The notes under the pieces were generated by a model, which did not search any database, was not told the origin of the DNA, and worked only from the letters and a program-made list of their open reading frames with translations. From contig NZ_PVZB01000021.1 in assembly GCF_003002025.1 (NCBI RefSeq), positions 1 through 64,000 of the forward strand: a stretch of 64,000 bases of DNA, given 5' to 3'. The position numbers and the translations under genes were made by a program. Numbering within the stretch: the first letter of the stretch is position 1; every line of letters begins with the position of its first letter. Shown piece after piece: positions 44,846-53,787 of the stretch. The stretch is from Paraburkholderia sp. BL25I1N1. GTDB lineage: Bacteria; Pseudomonadota; Gammaproteobacteria; Burkholderiales; Burkholderiaceae.

Positions 44846-46798
44846 ATGAAATCACGACTACTCCTACTCTCGACACTCTCTCTCGCACTCGCCGGATGCG
44901 GCGGCGGTGGCGGCGGCAGTAACGGCGCCGCCAGCACCGCGGCAGCGCAGTCCGGCGGCACCAGCGGTTCAAGCAGTTCCGCCAGCACCTCCGCCGCCGG
45001 CAACGCCAGCACCGGCACCGCTGCATTGAGCGCCACGGGCGCCACCGCGGCGATGAGCTGCGCCTCGCCGACCACCTCGGGCGGCTCGGGCAGCGCAACG
45101 ATCTCGGCCGATACGCCGAGCGCCGACGGCACGCGCATCTTCGCGTCCGGCAGCACCTTCCAGCTCGTCTTCAACACCAACGCGCCGAGCGCGGACACGC
45201 TGAACTGGGCCGTCACCGACACGCTCGGCCGCGTCGCCGCGAGCGGCAGCACCGCCGTGCCGAGCGGCGCGAAAACCATCACGTTCGATTGCACCTCGAC
45301 ACTCGCCGGCTATTTCGCGGCGACGGGCACGCTGGCCAAGAACGGCGGACAGTTGCCGCAAGCCGGCACGCGTCCGGTCGGCATCGCCAGCTTCGGCGTC
45401 ACGCCGAACCTGTCCGGCGTCGTTCCGGCCGTGACGTATGCCCGCCAGGAGCAGCATCGCTTCGGCATGCAGGGTGCGAACGACAACGGTCCGCTGCTCG
45501 CCGCGCTGGGCATTTCGTCGACCATCGACGATCGCCAGCTCTCCAGCACGGAACCGAACGGACCGAACACGTTCAACCCGTCGGCGAATAATCTCGACTC
45601 GTTCTACAAGAGCGGCAACGTGATGCGCCTGATCCGCCTCGACGGCATTCCCGCGTGGGCGAGCAGCACCGGCGCCTTCCAGGACGACACGAGGCTGCCG
45701 ACCGACATGTCGTACTACCAGAGCTATATGAGCCGTGTCGGCACGGAATCGAACGCGATTCGCGCCGCGTACTTCCCGACCCAGTCGGCGAACTACTATC
45801 AGGTGACGTGGGAACCGAACCAGATGTGGACCGACACCGACGCCAACTTTGTCGCGTTGTACCAGGCGGCCTACCAGGGCATTCATTCGACCGACCCGCA
45901 CGCGATGGTGATGGGCCCGGCCGATGCCTTCCCGAGCCTGACCACTTCGCACCTGAAGCGCCTCGCGTCGCTCGGCTTCGGCCAATACATCGACGCGGTC
46001 GCCACGCATGGTTACTACGACGCGGGCACGTCGCCGTCGCATCCGCCTGAGCGCTACGACAGCGACCCGTCCACCGCCGACGGTTCATTGCGCGGCCAGA
46101 TGCGCAACCTGCGCGCGGAAATGGCCACCGACTATCGGACCGGCATGCATCTGTTCTCGACGGAAGCGGGCATCAGCTACGACCTCGGCACGTCGTACGG
46201 TCCGAACTATCCGACGGCGAACGTGTTGTACGCACAAGCGGCGGTCGCGGCGCGCATGCACATCATCACGCTCGGCGAAGGCGCGGATCAGACCTACGTG
46301 TTCTACGGCGCGGACTATCCGGATGAAGTCGGCTACGGCACCTTCTTCGACCTAAGCGATGCGCAAGGCGCGTACGGCGCGACCAATATCAGTCCGAAGC
46401 CGGTCGCCATGGCGATCAGCGCGATGACGCACACGCTCGACGGCACCACCACACTCGGTCCGGTGAACGGCACGCCGACTGGCGTCTACGCCTACGCGTT
46501 CCAGCAAGTGGGCAACGGCGCGGTCGTCACCGCCTTGTGGGCGCACAACAATAACGTGTGGAGCGCGAGCGCGGGCTTCAGCTCGACCTATAGCGTCGCG
46601 TACAGCCTCAACGTCGACGCGCCGGGCACGAGCGGCACCGTGAAGGTGGTGGACATGATGGGCAACGCAACCAATGCGAACTACAGCAATGGTGTGCTGA
46701 CGCTAAACCTGACCGAATCGCCGGTGTATGTGGTGTCGAACAATGCGTCGGTCGCCAAGGCCAACGCGACGACGCCGGTGGGTTACGCCGCTATGTAA
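44846..46798 (+). CDS. GH39/PslG-like glycoside hydrolase, lipoprotein
   Basis: A 650-residue lipoprotein paralogue of the enzyme at 37314-39602. The signal peptide ends in lipobox LAGC (about residues 15-18), followed by a Gly/Ser/Ala-rich linker of some 50 residues instead of the Cys-rich module. The beta-rich and TIM-barrel regions match closely: QVTWEP gives Glu323 as acid/base and FSTEAGISYD gives Glu440 as nucleophile. The C-terminal 200 residues align almost without gaps and are roughly 60 percent identical by eye. Lipid anchoring suggests work at the outer membrane or in the periplasm, where nascent EPS passes. Substrate unknown. Confidence 0.8.
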   Translation: MKSRLLLLSTLSLALAGCGGGGGGSNGAASTAAAQSGGTSGSSSSASTSAAGNASTGTAALSATGATAAMSCASPTTSGGSGSATISADTPSADGTRIFASGSTFQLVFNTNAPSADTLNWAVTDTLGRVAASGSTAVPSGAKTITFDCTSTLAGYFAATGTLAKNGGQLPQAGTRPVGIASFGVTPNLSGVVPAVTYARQEQHRFGMQGANDNGPLLAALGISSTIDDRQLSSTEPNGPNTFNPSANNLDSFYKSGNVMRLIRLDGIPAWASSTGAFQDDTRLPTDMSYYQSYMSRVGTESNAIRAAYFPTQSANYYQVTWEPNQMWTDTDANFVALYQAAYQGIHSTDPHAMVMGPADAFPSLTTSHLKRLASLGFGQYIDAVATHGYYDAGTSPSHPPERYDSDPSTADGSLRGQMRNLRAEMATDYRTGMHLFSTEAGISYDLGTSYGPNYPTANVLYAQAAVAARMHIITLGEGADQTYVFYGADYPDEVGYGTFFDLSDAQGAYGATNISPKPVAMAISAMTHTLDGTTTLGPVNGTPTGVYAYAFQQVGNGAVVTALWAHNNNVWSASAGFSSTYSVAYSLNVDAPGTSGTVKVVDMMGNATNANYSNGVLTLNLTESPVYVVSNNASVAKANATTPVGYAAM

Positions 46799-46844
46799 GA
46801 CGCGCGGTTGACAGACCCGGATTCGGGTACTCGGCGGACATGAA

Positions 46845-46884
46845 AACGTCAGCCGGCTCATGGGCCGGCTGACGTTCTTTTTTT
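46845..46884 (+). terminator. Intrinsic terminator after the GH39-like lipoprotein gene
   Basis: A 13-pair stem (46845-46857 with 46864-46876), a six-base loop, then C and seven T. It marks the right end of the EPS locus. Confidence 0.9.
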
Positions 46885-47055
46885 GACCGTTCGAAACAGG
46901 CACCGCAAGGTCGGTATCGAAAACGAGCCACGATGTCGCAGGATCGCACCAATACCTTGAGATTTGTCTTATAGCTAAGCAAGTTTGGGCTGCCTACAAT
47001 CCACTATTCCTTTAAACGGTCGATAGGCCAGTAATCTCAGCGGGCGAGGTAAGAC

Positions 47056-47523
47056 GTGAGCAACACCTACCAGATGAACTACAGAAATCCGATCGCTGAA
47101 AGCTGGAATCACAACATTCCCCTCCCCACACCCGAAGCAGCCGAAGACGTATCGTCGATGCTCGAACGGTTGAAAGCCGAATCGAATTCGCTGGAGTCGT
47201 ATTTCACCGAACTCGAGAGCGAACTCAAGCGCGTCCATCTCAAGCGAAAAATTGTGGGCAAAAAACTGGGCGTGCTCTCGGAACTCGTCAAGGATGTCGA
47301 CGCGCTGCATGCGGAGCCCGCAGTAGCGGTCCAGACCGTGGCTGCCGTGCCTGAGATCGCGACCGCTGCCGACGCCGTTTCGCGACGCTCGCGCAAGAAA
47401 CACATATTCGCCGTCGCGTCGATTATTCTCGTGGCGCTGGCAATTGCTTTCATCGCACTGGAAAAAACCGGCCAGATTTCTTGCGTGACTTGCGCGCCGG
47501 CCAGGCTGCTGGGCTTGATGTAA
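47056..47523 (+). CDS. Coiled-coil single-span membrane protein, unknown function
   Basis: A 155-residue protein. About residues 30-80 form a charged, Leu-rich coiled coil (SSMLERLKAESNSLESYFTEL, ELKRVHLKRKIVGKKL); a linker of about 30 residues leads to a basic patch (RRSRKKH) and a membrane span (IFAVASIILVALAIAFIAL), with two cysteines (CVTC) after it. The topology would put the coiled coil in the cytoplasm. It starts with GTG preceded by GAGGTAA; an ATG at 47074 is possible. No known domain was recognised. Confidence 0.72.
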   Translation: MSNTYQMNYRNPIAESWNHNIPLPTPEAAEDVSSMLERLKAESNSLESYFTELESELKRVHLKRKIVGKKLGVLSELVKDVDALHAEPAVAVQTVAAVPEIATAADAVSRRSRKKHIFAVASIILVALAIAFIALEKTGQISCVTCAPARLLGLM

Positions 47524-47649
47524 GTTTCGCTGCGACCCAAGCCAGGCAAGCGCCTTGAAAACAGAAACCCCAACATTAAGTGCTAAAACAGGCGCACACT
47601 AGCGTATTGCTCGTATGTAGAGCAAAAACCGCCAATTGGAGAGTCCATC

Positions 47650-47790
47650 ATGGCAAAAGGTCAAATGCGCAGTAACCGCGAAGTCAAGAAACCGAAGCAA
47701 GCGAAGAAACCCCAACCTGCCACTTCGCCATCCGGCGCGCCGCCGATCCGCGTAGCACCGAGCGTGTCGGCAACGCAGAAGAAGCACTAA
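47650..47790 (+). CDS. 46-residue basic conserved hypothetical protein
   Basis: A short, Lys/Pro-rich protein beginning MAKGQMRSNREVKKPKQAKK. Proteins with this start (MAKGQ-x-RSN-x-E-x-KKPK) are widespread in proteobacteria as I recall them and have no known function. GGAGAG lies upstream of the ATG. Confidence 0.72.
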   Translation: MAKGQMRSNREVKKPKQAKKPQPATSPSGAPPIRVAPSVSATQKKH

Positions 47791-47801
47791 AAAGCAAGCA
47801 A

Positions 47802-47822
47802 GCCCGCCACACACAGGCGGGC
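47802..47822. terminator. Hairpin between convergent genes
   Basis: GCCCGCC (47802-47808) pairs with GGCGGGC (47816-47822), loop of seven. On the minus strand a T-rich run follows at some distance. It probably ends the short gene on the plus strand and the MFS gene on the minus strand. Confidence 0.55.
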
Positions 47823-47837
47823 ATTCTCATCAGCGAA

Positions 47838-49322
47838 TTACTTCGAAATATCCTCCAGCGCCACGTCCCGTGTCTTCGGCCCGAGCATTCCAATGGCCAG
47901 CATCACCACTGCCATCGCTCCGGAAATAAACACGAACACGCCGTCCACGCCAAAGCGGCTCAAACATCCCGCGATCACGAACGCGGAGAACATCGCCGAA
48001 ATCCGGCTCCACGAATAAACGAATCCCACGGCCCGCGCCCGGATACTGGTCGGAAACAACTCGGCCTGATACGCGTGATAGCTATACGAAATAATATTTC
48101 CCGCTAGCACGAGACACACGCCCAGGCTCACCAGCAAGACCGTCTCGCGCGCCTGGCTGAACGCCAGGCCGCACACCACGTTCACCGCCGCCATGCAGAC
48201 GATCACCGTCTTACGCTCGAAGCGGTCGGCAATCAGCAGTCCCAGCAATGGCCCGAGCGGCGCGGCAATCGCGATGATGCTCGCGTACATCAGACTCGTC
48301 GTCACCGTAATGCCCTGTTTGATCAGCAAGGTCGGAATCCAGTTCGCGAAGCCGTAATACCCCATCGTCTGAAATACGTGAAAGACGATCAGCATCAACG
48401 TGCGCCTGCGATACGGGGGCACCAGCAGATCGCGAAACGCCGCACGTGCGCGCACCGGTTCGGGCAACGCCGGTTCCGGCAGCGGCCGTCCGTATTCACG
48501 CTCGACGCGTGCTTCCAGCCGCGTCATGATCGCGTCCGCTTCGTCGATCCGGCCTTTCTGCGCGAGCCAACGCGGGCTCTCCGGCAAACGCAGGCGAATC
48601 CACCACACCACGATCGCGCCGACCACGCCGGTCAGCACGACCAGACGCCAGCCATCCATACCGAAGTAACGATGCGGCACCAGCAGATACGAGAGAAACG
48701 CGACAATCGGCACCGCGCAAAACCCGACTGCCTGCGCACATGCCGACGCCCGGCCGCGCACATGCTTCGGCACGAGTTCGGAGATGTACGTGCCGATCGT
48801 GACGATCTCCACGCCAATGCCGATTCCCGCGATGAAACGCCACAGATTGAGCCCAAGCGCCGTATCCTGAAACGCCATGATGATGTTGGCCGCCGTGTAC
48901 CAGAGCAGCGACCACGTGAAGATCGCTCGACGGCCGAAGCGATCGGCGAGAAACCCGCACGCGGCCGTGCCGATGAACAGACCCGCGAACAACGCCGCAA
49001 TGAAACTCGCCACACCGCTCGTGCCGAACAACCCGTGTGTCGTCGCGGTGAGAATGCCGCTGCGCACGAGTCCCGGTGCGATGTAACCGGAGAACATGAG
49101 GTCGTACAGTTCGAAGAACAGCCCGAGGCTCAGCAGCATCACCAGCTTCCAGATCGAACGCGTGGCCGGCAGGCGGTCGAGCCGCGCCGAAATGCGCGCG
49201 CCGTCTCGCGCGATTTCGTCGGCAAGGCCATTCGCGGATGCGCCCGCGCCGGAGGGCAATCCGCCGAGCGCGCCGGCATCGCCGACCGCCGTTGCATATA
49301 CCGCTTGATTCGACGACTTCAT
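47838..49322 (-). CDS. MFS transporter, sugar-porter-like
   Basis: A 494-residue major facilitator protein with twelve hydrophobic segments after a 50-residue hydrophilic N-terminus. The loop motif GFLADRFGRRAIF (D-R-x-G-R-R) and PESPRWLAQKGR after segment six mark the sugar-porter/organic-acid subgroup. GGAGACAG precedes the ATG. It is the last gene of a minus-strand unit with a CoA-transferase and an HMG-CoA lyase, so the substrate is more likely an organic acid than a sugar. Confidence 0.9.
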   Translation of the reverse strand: MKSSNQAVYATAVGDAGALGGLPSGAGASANGLADEIARDGARISARLDRLPATRSIWKLVMLLSLGLFFELYDLMFSGYIAPGLVRSGILTATTHGLFGTSGVASFIAALFAGLFIGTAACGFLADRFGRRAIFTWSLLWYTAANIIMAFQDTALGLNLWRFIAGIGIGVEIVTIGTYISELVPKHVRGRASACAQAVGFCAVPIVAFLSYLLVPHRYFGMDGWRLVVLTGVVGAIVVWWIRLRLPESPRWLAQKGRIDEADAIMTRLEARVEREYGRPLPEPALPEPVRARAAFRDLLVPPYRRRTLMLIVFHVFQTMGYYGFANWIPTLLIKQGITVTTSLMYASIIAIAAPLGPLLGLLIADRFERKTVIVCMAAVNVVCGLAFSQARETVLLVSLGVCLVLAGNIISYSYHAYQAELFPTSIRARAVGFVYSWSRISAMFSAFVIAGCLSRFGVDGVFVFISGAMAVVMLAIGMLGPKTRDVALEDISK

Positions 49323-49394
49323 CGTCTGTCTCCTTGGTCCGGTCTTGCGCCGGATGAGATTGATTGACTAAGTTCGATGCCTCGGGCACAGCAC

Positions 49395-50639
49395 TCAGGC
49401 AGCGACTTCACGCGGCATCTGATTCGAGCCGCCGTTCAGCGCCGCGATCTGCGCTTCGTCGTAGCCCAGATCGCGTAGTACTTGAGCGGTGTGCTCGCCA
49501 ATCTTCGCGATTGGTTGACGCGGTTGCAGACGCGCACCGTCGAGTGAAATCGGCAGCAGTGGCATGGCGGTTTCGCTACCGTCGTCAAGCGTCAGGCGAG
49601 CGAGACCGCCGCTCTCGTTCAGATGCGGATCGTCGAACAGCTCTTCGGGTTTCGTGATCGACGCGAACGGAATGTGATCACGCTCGAACTGCGGCACCAG
49701 TGCCGCGCCTTCGAACTGGCTCAGCGTTTCGCCGAGCGTCCGCAGCAACCATTCGCGCGCCTGCACGCGGTCGTTGTTGGTGGTGAGGCGCGGGTCGGCC
49801 AGCAGATCCGCCCGGCCGAGAATCGCGCACAGCGCGCGCCACTGACCGTCGCCGGTCGCGGCGATAAACATCTGCTCTTCGTTGGCGAGCGTGAACACGT
49901 CGTACACGGCCCATGCGCTGATGCGCTCGGGCATCGGCGCGGCGGGCACGCCGGTCGCGGCGAACTGCTGCATGTGCTGCGCGGAGAGCAGCACGCAGTT
50001 CTCGAATAGCGCGCTCTGCACTTCCTTGCCGCGGCCGCTCGCGTGCCGTTCGTGCAAGGCGGCGAGCACGCCGATCGCGCCGAACATGCCGCCCATGATG
50101 TCGTTGACCGAACTGCCCGCGCGTAGCGGGCGGCCCACCGGTCCCGTCATATAAGCGAGGCCGGCCATCATCTGCACGACTTCGTCGAGCGCGAGACGGT
50201 GTTCGTAGGGACCGTTCAGGAAGCCTTTGTGCGAGACGTAGATAAGCTTCGGATTGCGCTCGCGCAGCGAGGCGTAATCGAGACCGAGGCTCGCCATGCG
50301 GCCGGGCTTGAAGTTCTCGACGAACACATCGGCCGTATCGACCAGTTTGTGCAGCGCAGCCAGTCCCGCTTCGCTATCGAGGTCGAGCGCCACGCTTTTC
50401 TTGTTGCGATTGAAGGTGCGAAAAAAGCCCGCGCCGGTGCCGAGCAAACGACGCGTGCCGTCGCCGCGCGGCGGTTCGACCTTGATCACTTCGGCGCCGA
50501 GGTCGCCGAGAATCATCCCGCAGGTCGGGCCCATCACCATATGCGACAACTCGACCACGCGAATACCCGCGAGCGGCAGCGTGCCAGACTGCGGCTGCGG
50601 CGCCGAAGAAAAAGGAGAAGGAGAAGAAAGCGGATTCAT
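49395..50639 (-). CDS. CaiB/BaiF-type (family III) CoA-transferase
   Basis: A 414-residue enzyme that moves CoA between carboxylic acids. The N-terminal motif LAGIRVVELSHMVMGPTCGMILGDLGAEVIKVEPP, read in pieces, is diagnostic, as are FFRTFNRNKKSVALDL and VENFKPGRMASLGLDYASLRERNPKLIYVS. The likely catalytic Asp is in SSVNDIMGGMFGAIGVLAAL. An 18-residue Ser/Pro-rich leader precedes the fold. Its start overlaps the stop of the HMG-CoA-lyase-like gene by four bases. A dicarboxylate such as an HMG or citramalate-type acid is a plausible substrate (inference). Confidence 0.92.
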   Translation of the reverse strand: MNPLSSPSPFSSAPQPQSGTLPLAGIRVVELSHMVMGPTCGMILGDLGAEVIKVEPPRGDGTRRLLGTGAGFFRTFNRNKKSVALDLDSEAGLAALHKLVDTADVFVENFKPGRMASLGLDYASLRERNPKLIYVSHKGFLNGPYEHRLALDEVVQMMAGLAYMTGPVGRPLRAGSSVNDIMGGMFGAIGVLAALHERHASGRGKEVQSALFENCVLLSAQHMQQFAATGVPAAPMPERISAWAVYDVFTLANEEQMFIAATGDGQWRALCAILGRADLLADPRLTTNNDRVQAREWLLRTLGETLSQFEGAALVPQFERDHIPFASITKPEELFDDPHLNESGGLARLTLDDGSETAMPLLPISLDGARLQPRQPIAKIGEHTAQVLRDLGYDEAQIAALNGGSNQMPREVAA

Positions 50640-51613
50640 TGCAGTACCTGCGAGTCGGAGGATTCGAAACGTTGACGGGCGGCGCTGAACTGTTTCGGCA
50701 AGCCGGCGCGCGCCAGATAGCCGTACAGCGGTTCGCCGGGCAAAGCGTCGGCGAGCACGGCGCGCGACGCGAGCAGACGGTCCAGATCGATACCGGTCTC
50801 ATAGCCCATGCTGTCGAGCATGAACACGAGGTCTTCGGTGTTGACGTTGCCGGTCGCGCCCGGCGCATGCGGACAACCGCCTAGCCCGGCGAGCGACGCG
50901 TCGAATTCGCGAATGCCGTGTTGCAGCGCGACCAGTGTGTTGGCGAGACCGAGACCGCGCGTGTCGTGGAAATGCAGCGAGCGCAGCTTGCCGCCCACGA
51001 CGTCGCGCACCAGTTCGATGATCTCGCCGACCTGGCGCGGCGTCGCTTCGCCGGTGGTGTCGCCGAGCGCGATCACATCGGCGCCCGCTTGCGCCGCGGC
51101 GCGGGCGATCGCGGCGATATCCGCGTACGACACCGCCCCTTGCAGCGTGCAACCGAACACCGTCGATAACCCCGCGATCAATTCGACGCGCCGCGCGCCC
51201 GCTTTCGACGCGCCGTCGATCAACTCGCGCATCGCCGCGAAGGCCTCGATCATCTCGGCCGGCGTCTTCCGGACGTTCGCGAGGCTATGCGCGGTGCTCA
51301 CCGAAATCGGCGCGACGATCCGGTGCACGCCGGATTCGAGCGCGCGCTGCGCACCCTTCACGTTCGGCACCAGCGCCGTCACGATCAGATCGTCGTAGGT
51401 GAGCGCGTGGGCGATGACTTCGTCGGCGTCGGCCATCTGCGGCAGCAGCTTCGCCGGCACGAACGAGGCGACTTCCATATGGCGCACGCCGGCCGCATAG
51501 GCGGCGTCGATCCAGCGCCGTTTGAACTCGGTGGGCATCGTACGGGCGATGCTTTGCAGACCGTCTCGCATACCGACTTCGGTCACGACGACGCGCTCCT
51601 GGATGTCACTCAT
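50636..51613 (-). CDS. mvaB: Hydroxymethylglutaryl-CoA lyase-like enzyme
   Basis: A 325-residue TIM-barrel lyase of the HMGL group. EVGMRDGLQ at residues 12-20 (EVGPRDGLQ in most members) supplies the metal-site Asp, and SLAGLGGCPHAPGATGNVNTEDLVFML contains the catalytic Cys loop and C-terminal His/Asn positions. LHFHDTRGLGLAN holds two metal-binding His. It would cleave HMG-CoA or a related acyl-CoA to acetyl-CoA or pyruvate plus a keto acid. Translational overlap with the CoA-transferase shows they act together. Confidence 0.92.
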   Translation of the reverse strand: MSDIQERVVVTEVGMRDGLQSIARTMPTEFKRRWIDAAYAAGVRHMEVASFVPAKLLPQMADADEVIAHALTYDDLIVTALVPNVKGAQRALESGVHRIVAPISVSTAHSLANVRKTPAEMIEAFAAMRELIDGASKAGARRVELIAGLSTVFGCTLQGAVSYADIAAIARAAAQAGADVIALGDTTGEATPRQVGEIIELVRDVVGGKLRSLHFHDTRGLGLANTLVALQHGIREFDASLAGLGGCPHAPGATGNVNTEDLVFMLDSMGYETGIDLDRLLASRAVLADALPGEPLYGYLARAGLPKQFSAARQRFESSDSQVLQ

Positions 51614-51848
51614 GGTCTTGAATCCCGGTCTTTAATGCCGCGGAGAATGCGGGGAGATGAAGCAACTGAGTGACAGCGTGCCCGCGCATCGGCGTGCGCG
51701 AAAGTCTGCGTTGGCGACGCACTCCATCGCCGCTCACGATGACGGCTCAGGCAGGCGGGACGGGCGTGAGCCGTCGCAAAGGGGAAACCCTTAAGGGCTT
51801 TTCAGAGGGCCTTGATGCGCGGACGCCGCTGGGTCCGCGGGCTTCGGC

Positions 51849-52742
51849 TCACACCGCGTTCAACAGATGATCGAGCAGATGCGACGCCGCGAGCGTTAGC
51901 GCCTGGCGGTCGCGCATGCAAATCACGAAGCGCCGTTCGGCCCAGGCTTCGCGCAAGGGCACGGCGATGATGCCGTATTCGTCGGCGGCATGGCGGGGCA
52001 GCGCTTCGCGCGGCAGGATCGCCACGGCGAGACCGGCCTGGATGAAACGATAGGCGGCGTCGAACGTCGACACGTAGGTGCGATAGTTGAGTTCGTGGCC
52101 CTTCTCCACCGCGATGCGCTGCATCAGCGCGTTCACCGATGCATTCGACGAGAGTCCGAGGTGGTCGAACGCCAGCGTCTGCTCGAAGCTGATCGCGGCC
52201 TCGCCCGCGAGCGGATGATTGCGCGGCACGATCAGCGCGAGATGATCGGAGCGATAGGGCACGACGTCGAGACTGCCCAGCGGCACCGCGTCGCGGCAAA
52301 TGCCGAGATCGGCGACGCCCTCCTCCAGCCCTCGCACGATCTCCGCGCTCACGCGCTCTTCGACGTCCACACGAATTCGCGGGTTCGCTTTCAGAAACGC
52401 CGAGAGCGCCTCGGGCAGAAACTCGACCATCGACGACACGTTCGCCAGCACGCGCACATGGCCGCGCGCGCCGGCTGCGTATTCGCTGAGTTCGGCCTGC
52501 AGGCGTTCGTGGCCGCGCATGATGAGCCGCGCATGCCGCAGCAGCGCCTCGCCCGCGGCGGTCGCGCGCACGCCGCGCTGGCTGCGCGACAGCAACGCGA
52601 CGTCGACCAGCGCCTCGAGATCGGCGAGCCGCTTGCTGACCGCTGACGGCGCGATGAACTCGCGCTCGGCCGCGCGCGCGATCGTGCCTTCCTCGCAGAC
52701 GGCAATGAACAAGCGCAAGGTCACCTGATCGATCTGCCACAT
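51849..52742 (-). CDS. LysR-family regulator
   Basis: A 297-residue LysR protein. The N-terminal helix-turn-helix is RLFIAVCEEGTIARAAERE with IAPSAVSKRLADLEALVDVALLSR (about residues 10-55), and the effector domain begins around residue 90 (VRVLANVSSMVEFLPEALSAFL). The ATG at 52742 is chosen as it starts at the conserved WQIDQVTLRLF. It is transcribed in the same direction as, and 235 bases before, the lyase-transferase-MFS genes, which it probably regulates. Confidence 0.92.
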   Translation of the reverse strand: MWQIDQVTLRLFIAVCEEGTIARAAEREFIAPSAVSKRLADLEALVDVALLSRSQRGVRATAAGEALLRHARLIMRGHERLQAELSEYAAGARGHVRVLANVSSMVEFLPEALSAFLKANPRIRVDVEERVSAEIVRGLEEGVADLGICRDAVPLGSLDVVPYRSDHLALIVPRNHPLAGEAAISFEQTLAFDHLGLSSNASVNALMQRIAVEKGHELNYRTYVSTFDAAYRFIQAGLAVAILPREALPRHAADEYGIIAVPLREAWAERRFVICMRDRQALTLAASHLLDHLLNAV

Positions 52743-53087
52743 GAGCGGGCGTGCTCCCACGGTTTGAAGTGGGAAAATTATGCCCGACGATGACCGCGGC
52801 CGAGGCCATCCCAGGGTATCCACCGCGGGAGTTGCTTGGGGTGCCTGGGATGCCGGTTCGCTTGAGTTGGCCGGTTCGCTCAGGCTGCCGGAATCGTTTC
52901 AGCCGGGCCGGCGCATGGATCACTTGGCCATGCAGCCGCTTAGACCACCCGCCTCGCTTCAACCTGCAATCCCATCCGCACTTGCCCGGCTTTTCCGGTC
53001 TGGCTATCCTGAGGGCCTTGCCGGCCGCGAACCTTTGCGCAGCAAGCGAATCGCGGCACGAACCAGAACAATCAACCAGAGATAGCC
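52743..53087. other. Divergent gap between the LysR and LysE genes
   Basis: A 345-base GC-rich region without a supported gene. Promoters for the flanking divergent genes should be here, but no clear -10/-35 pair or repeat was seen. Confidence 0.4.
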
Positions 53088-53735
53088 ATGTCCACCACCA
53101 GTCTCTTCCTCACCGCCGCGGGCGTCGGCCTCGCGATTGCCGCGCCGGTCGGCCCGATGGGCATGCTGTGCATCCGCCGCGCGCTGACCGGCGGTCCGCA
53201 GGCCGGGCTTGCCATCGGTTTCGGCATCGCAACCGGCGACGCCGCCTATGGTCTGATCGCGGCGCTCGGCCTCGTCAGCATCTCGCAATTCATGCTCGCG
53301 TACGACCGGCCCTTGCATCTGCTGGCCGGGTTGTTCCTGTTGTATCTGGGTGTGCGCACGCTGCTGCAAAAGGCGCCCGCCGATGCGCCGAACGGCAACG
53401 GCGAAGGCAACGGCAAACTCGCGCAAGTGGGCCGCGCCGGCGCGCTGCGCGCGTACGCGAGTTCCTTGCTGCTCACGCTGACCAATCCGCAAACCGTCAT
53501 CATGTTCGCCGCGCTGTTCACGACGCTCGCCCCGCGCGGCGCGTTTTCATCGAGCGTTGCGCTGACCACGGTAGGCGGCGTGTTTTGCGGCTCGATCGCG
53601 TGGTGGTGTTTTCTCGTGACCGTGGTGTCGCTCGCGCGCCATGCCATCGGCAGCAAACTGCGCGTGGCCATCGACCGGGTTGTCGGGTTCACGCTGGCGG
53701 CGTTCGGCGTCGTGGAAATTCGCCGGGCGCTTTGA
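53088..53735 (+). CDS. LysE/RhtB-family exporter
   Basis: A 215-residue inner-membrane exporter of amino acids or related compounds with about six hydrophobic segments. The early motif IAAPVGPMGMLCIRRALTGGPQAG and YLGVRTLL mark the family, as does LTNPQTVIMFAALF. Its divergent partner is the LysR gene. The substrate cannot be told. Confidence 0.9.
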   Translation: MSTTSLFLTAAGVGLAIAAPVGPMGMLCIRRALTGGPQAGLAIGFGIATGDAAYGLIAALGLVSISQFMLAYDRPLHLLAGLFLLYLGVRTLLQKAPADAPNGNGEGNGKLAQVGRAGALRAYASSLLLTLTNPQTVIMFAALFTTLAPRGAFSSSVALTTVGGVFCGSIAWWCFLVTVVSLARHAIGSKLRVAIDRVVGFTLAAFGVVEIRRAL

Positions 53736-53787
53736 GCGGCGTTGGAACACATTGCCTTACCCTGGCGCTGCGGTTGCGGCCTCAGTT

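Noticed and set aside
51802..52962. Alternative 386-codon minus-strand frame over the LysR gene
   Set aside because: Shadow of the LysR frame; it lacks the helix-turn-helix and is Arg/Ala/Gly rich.
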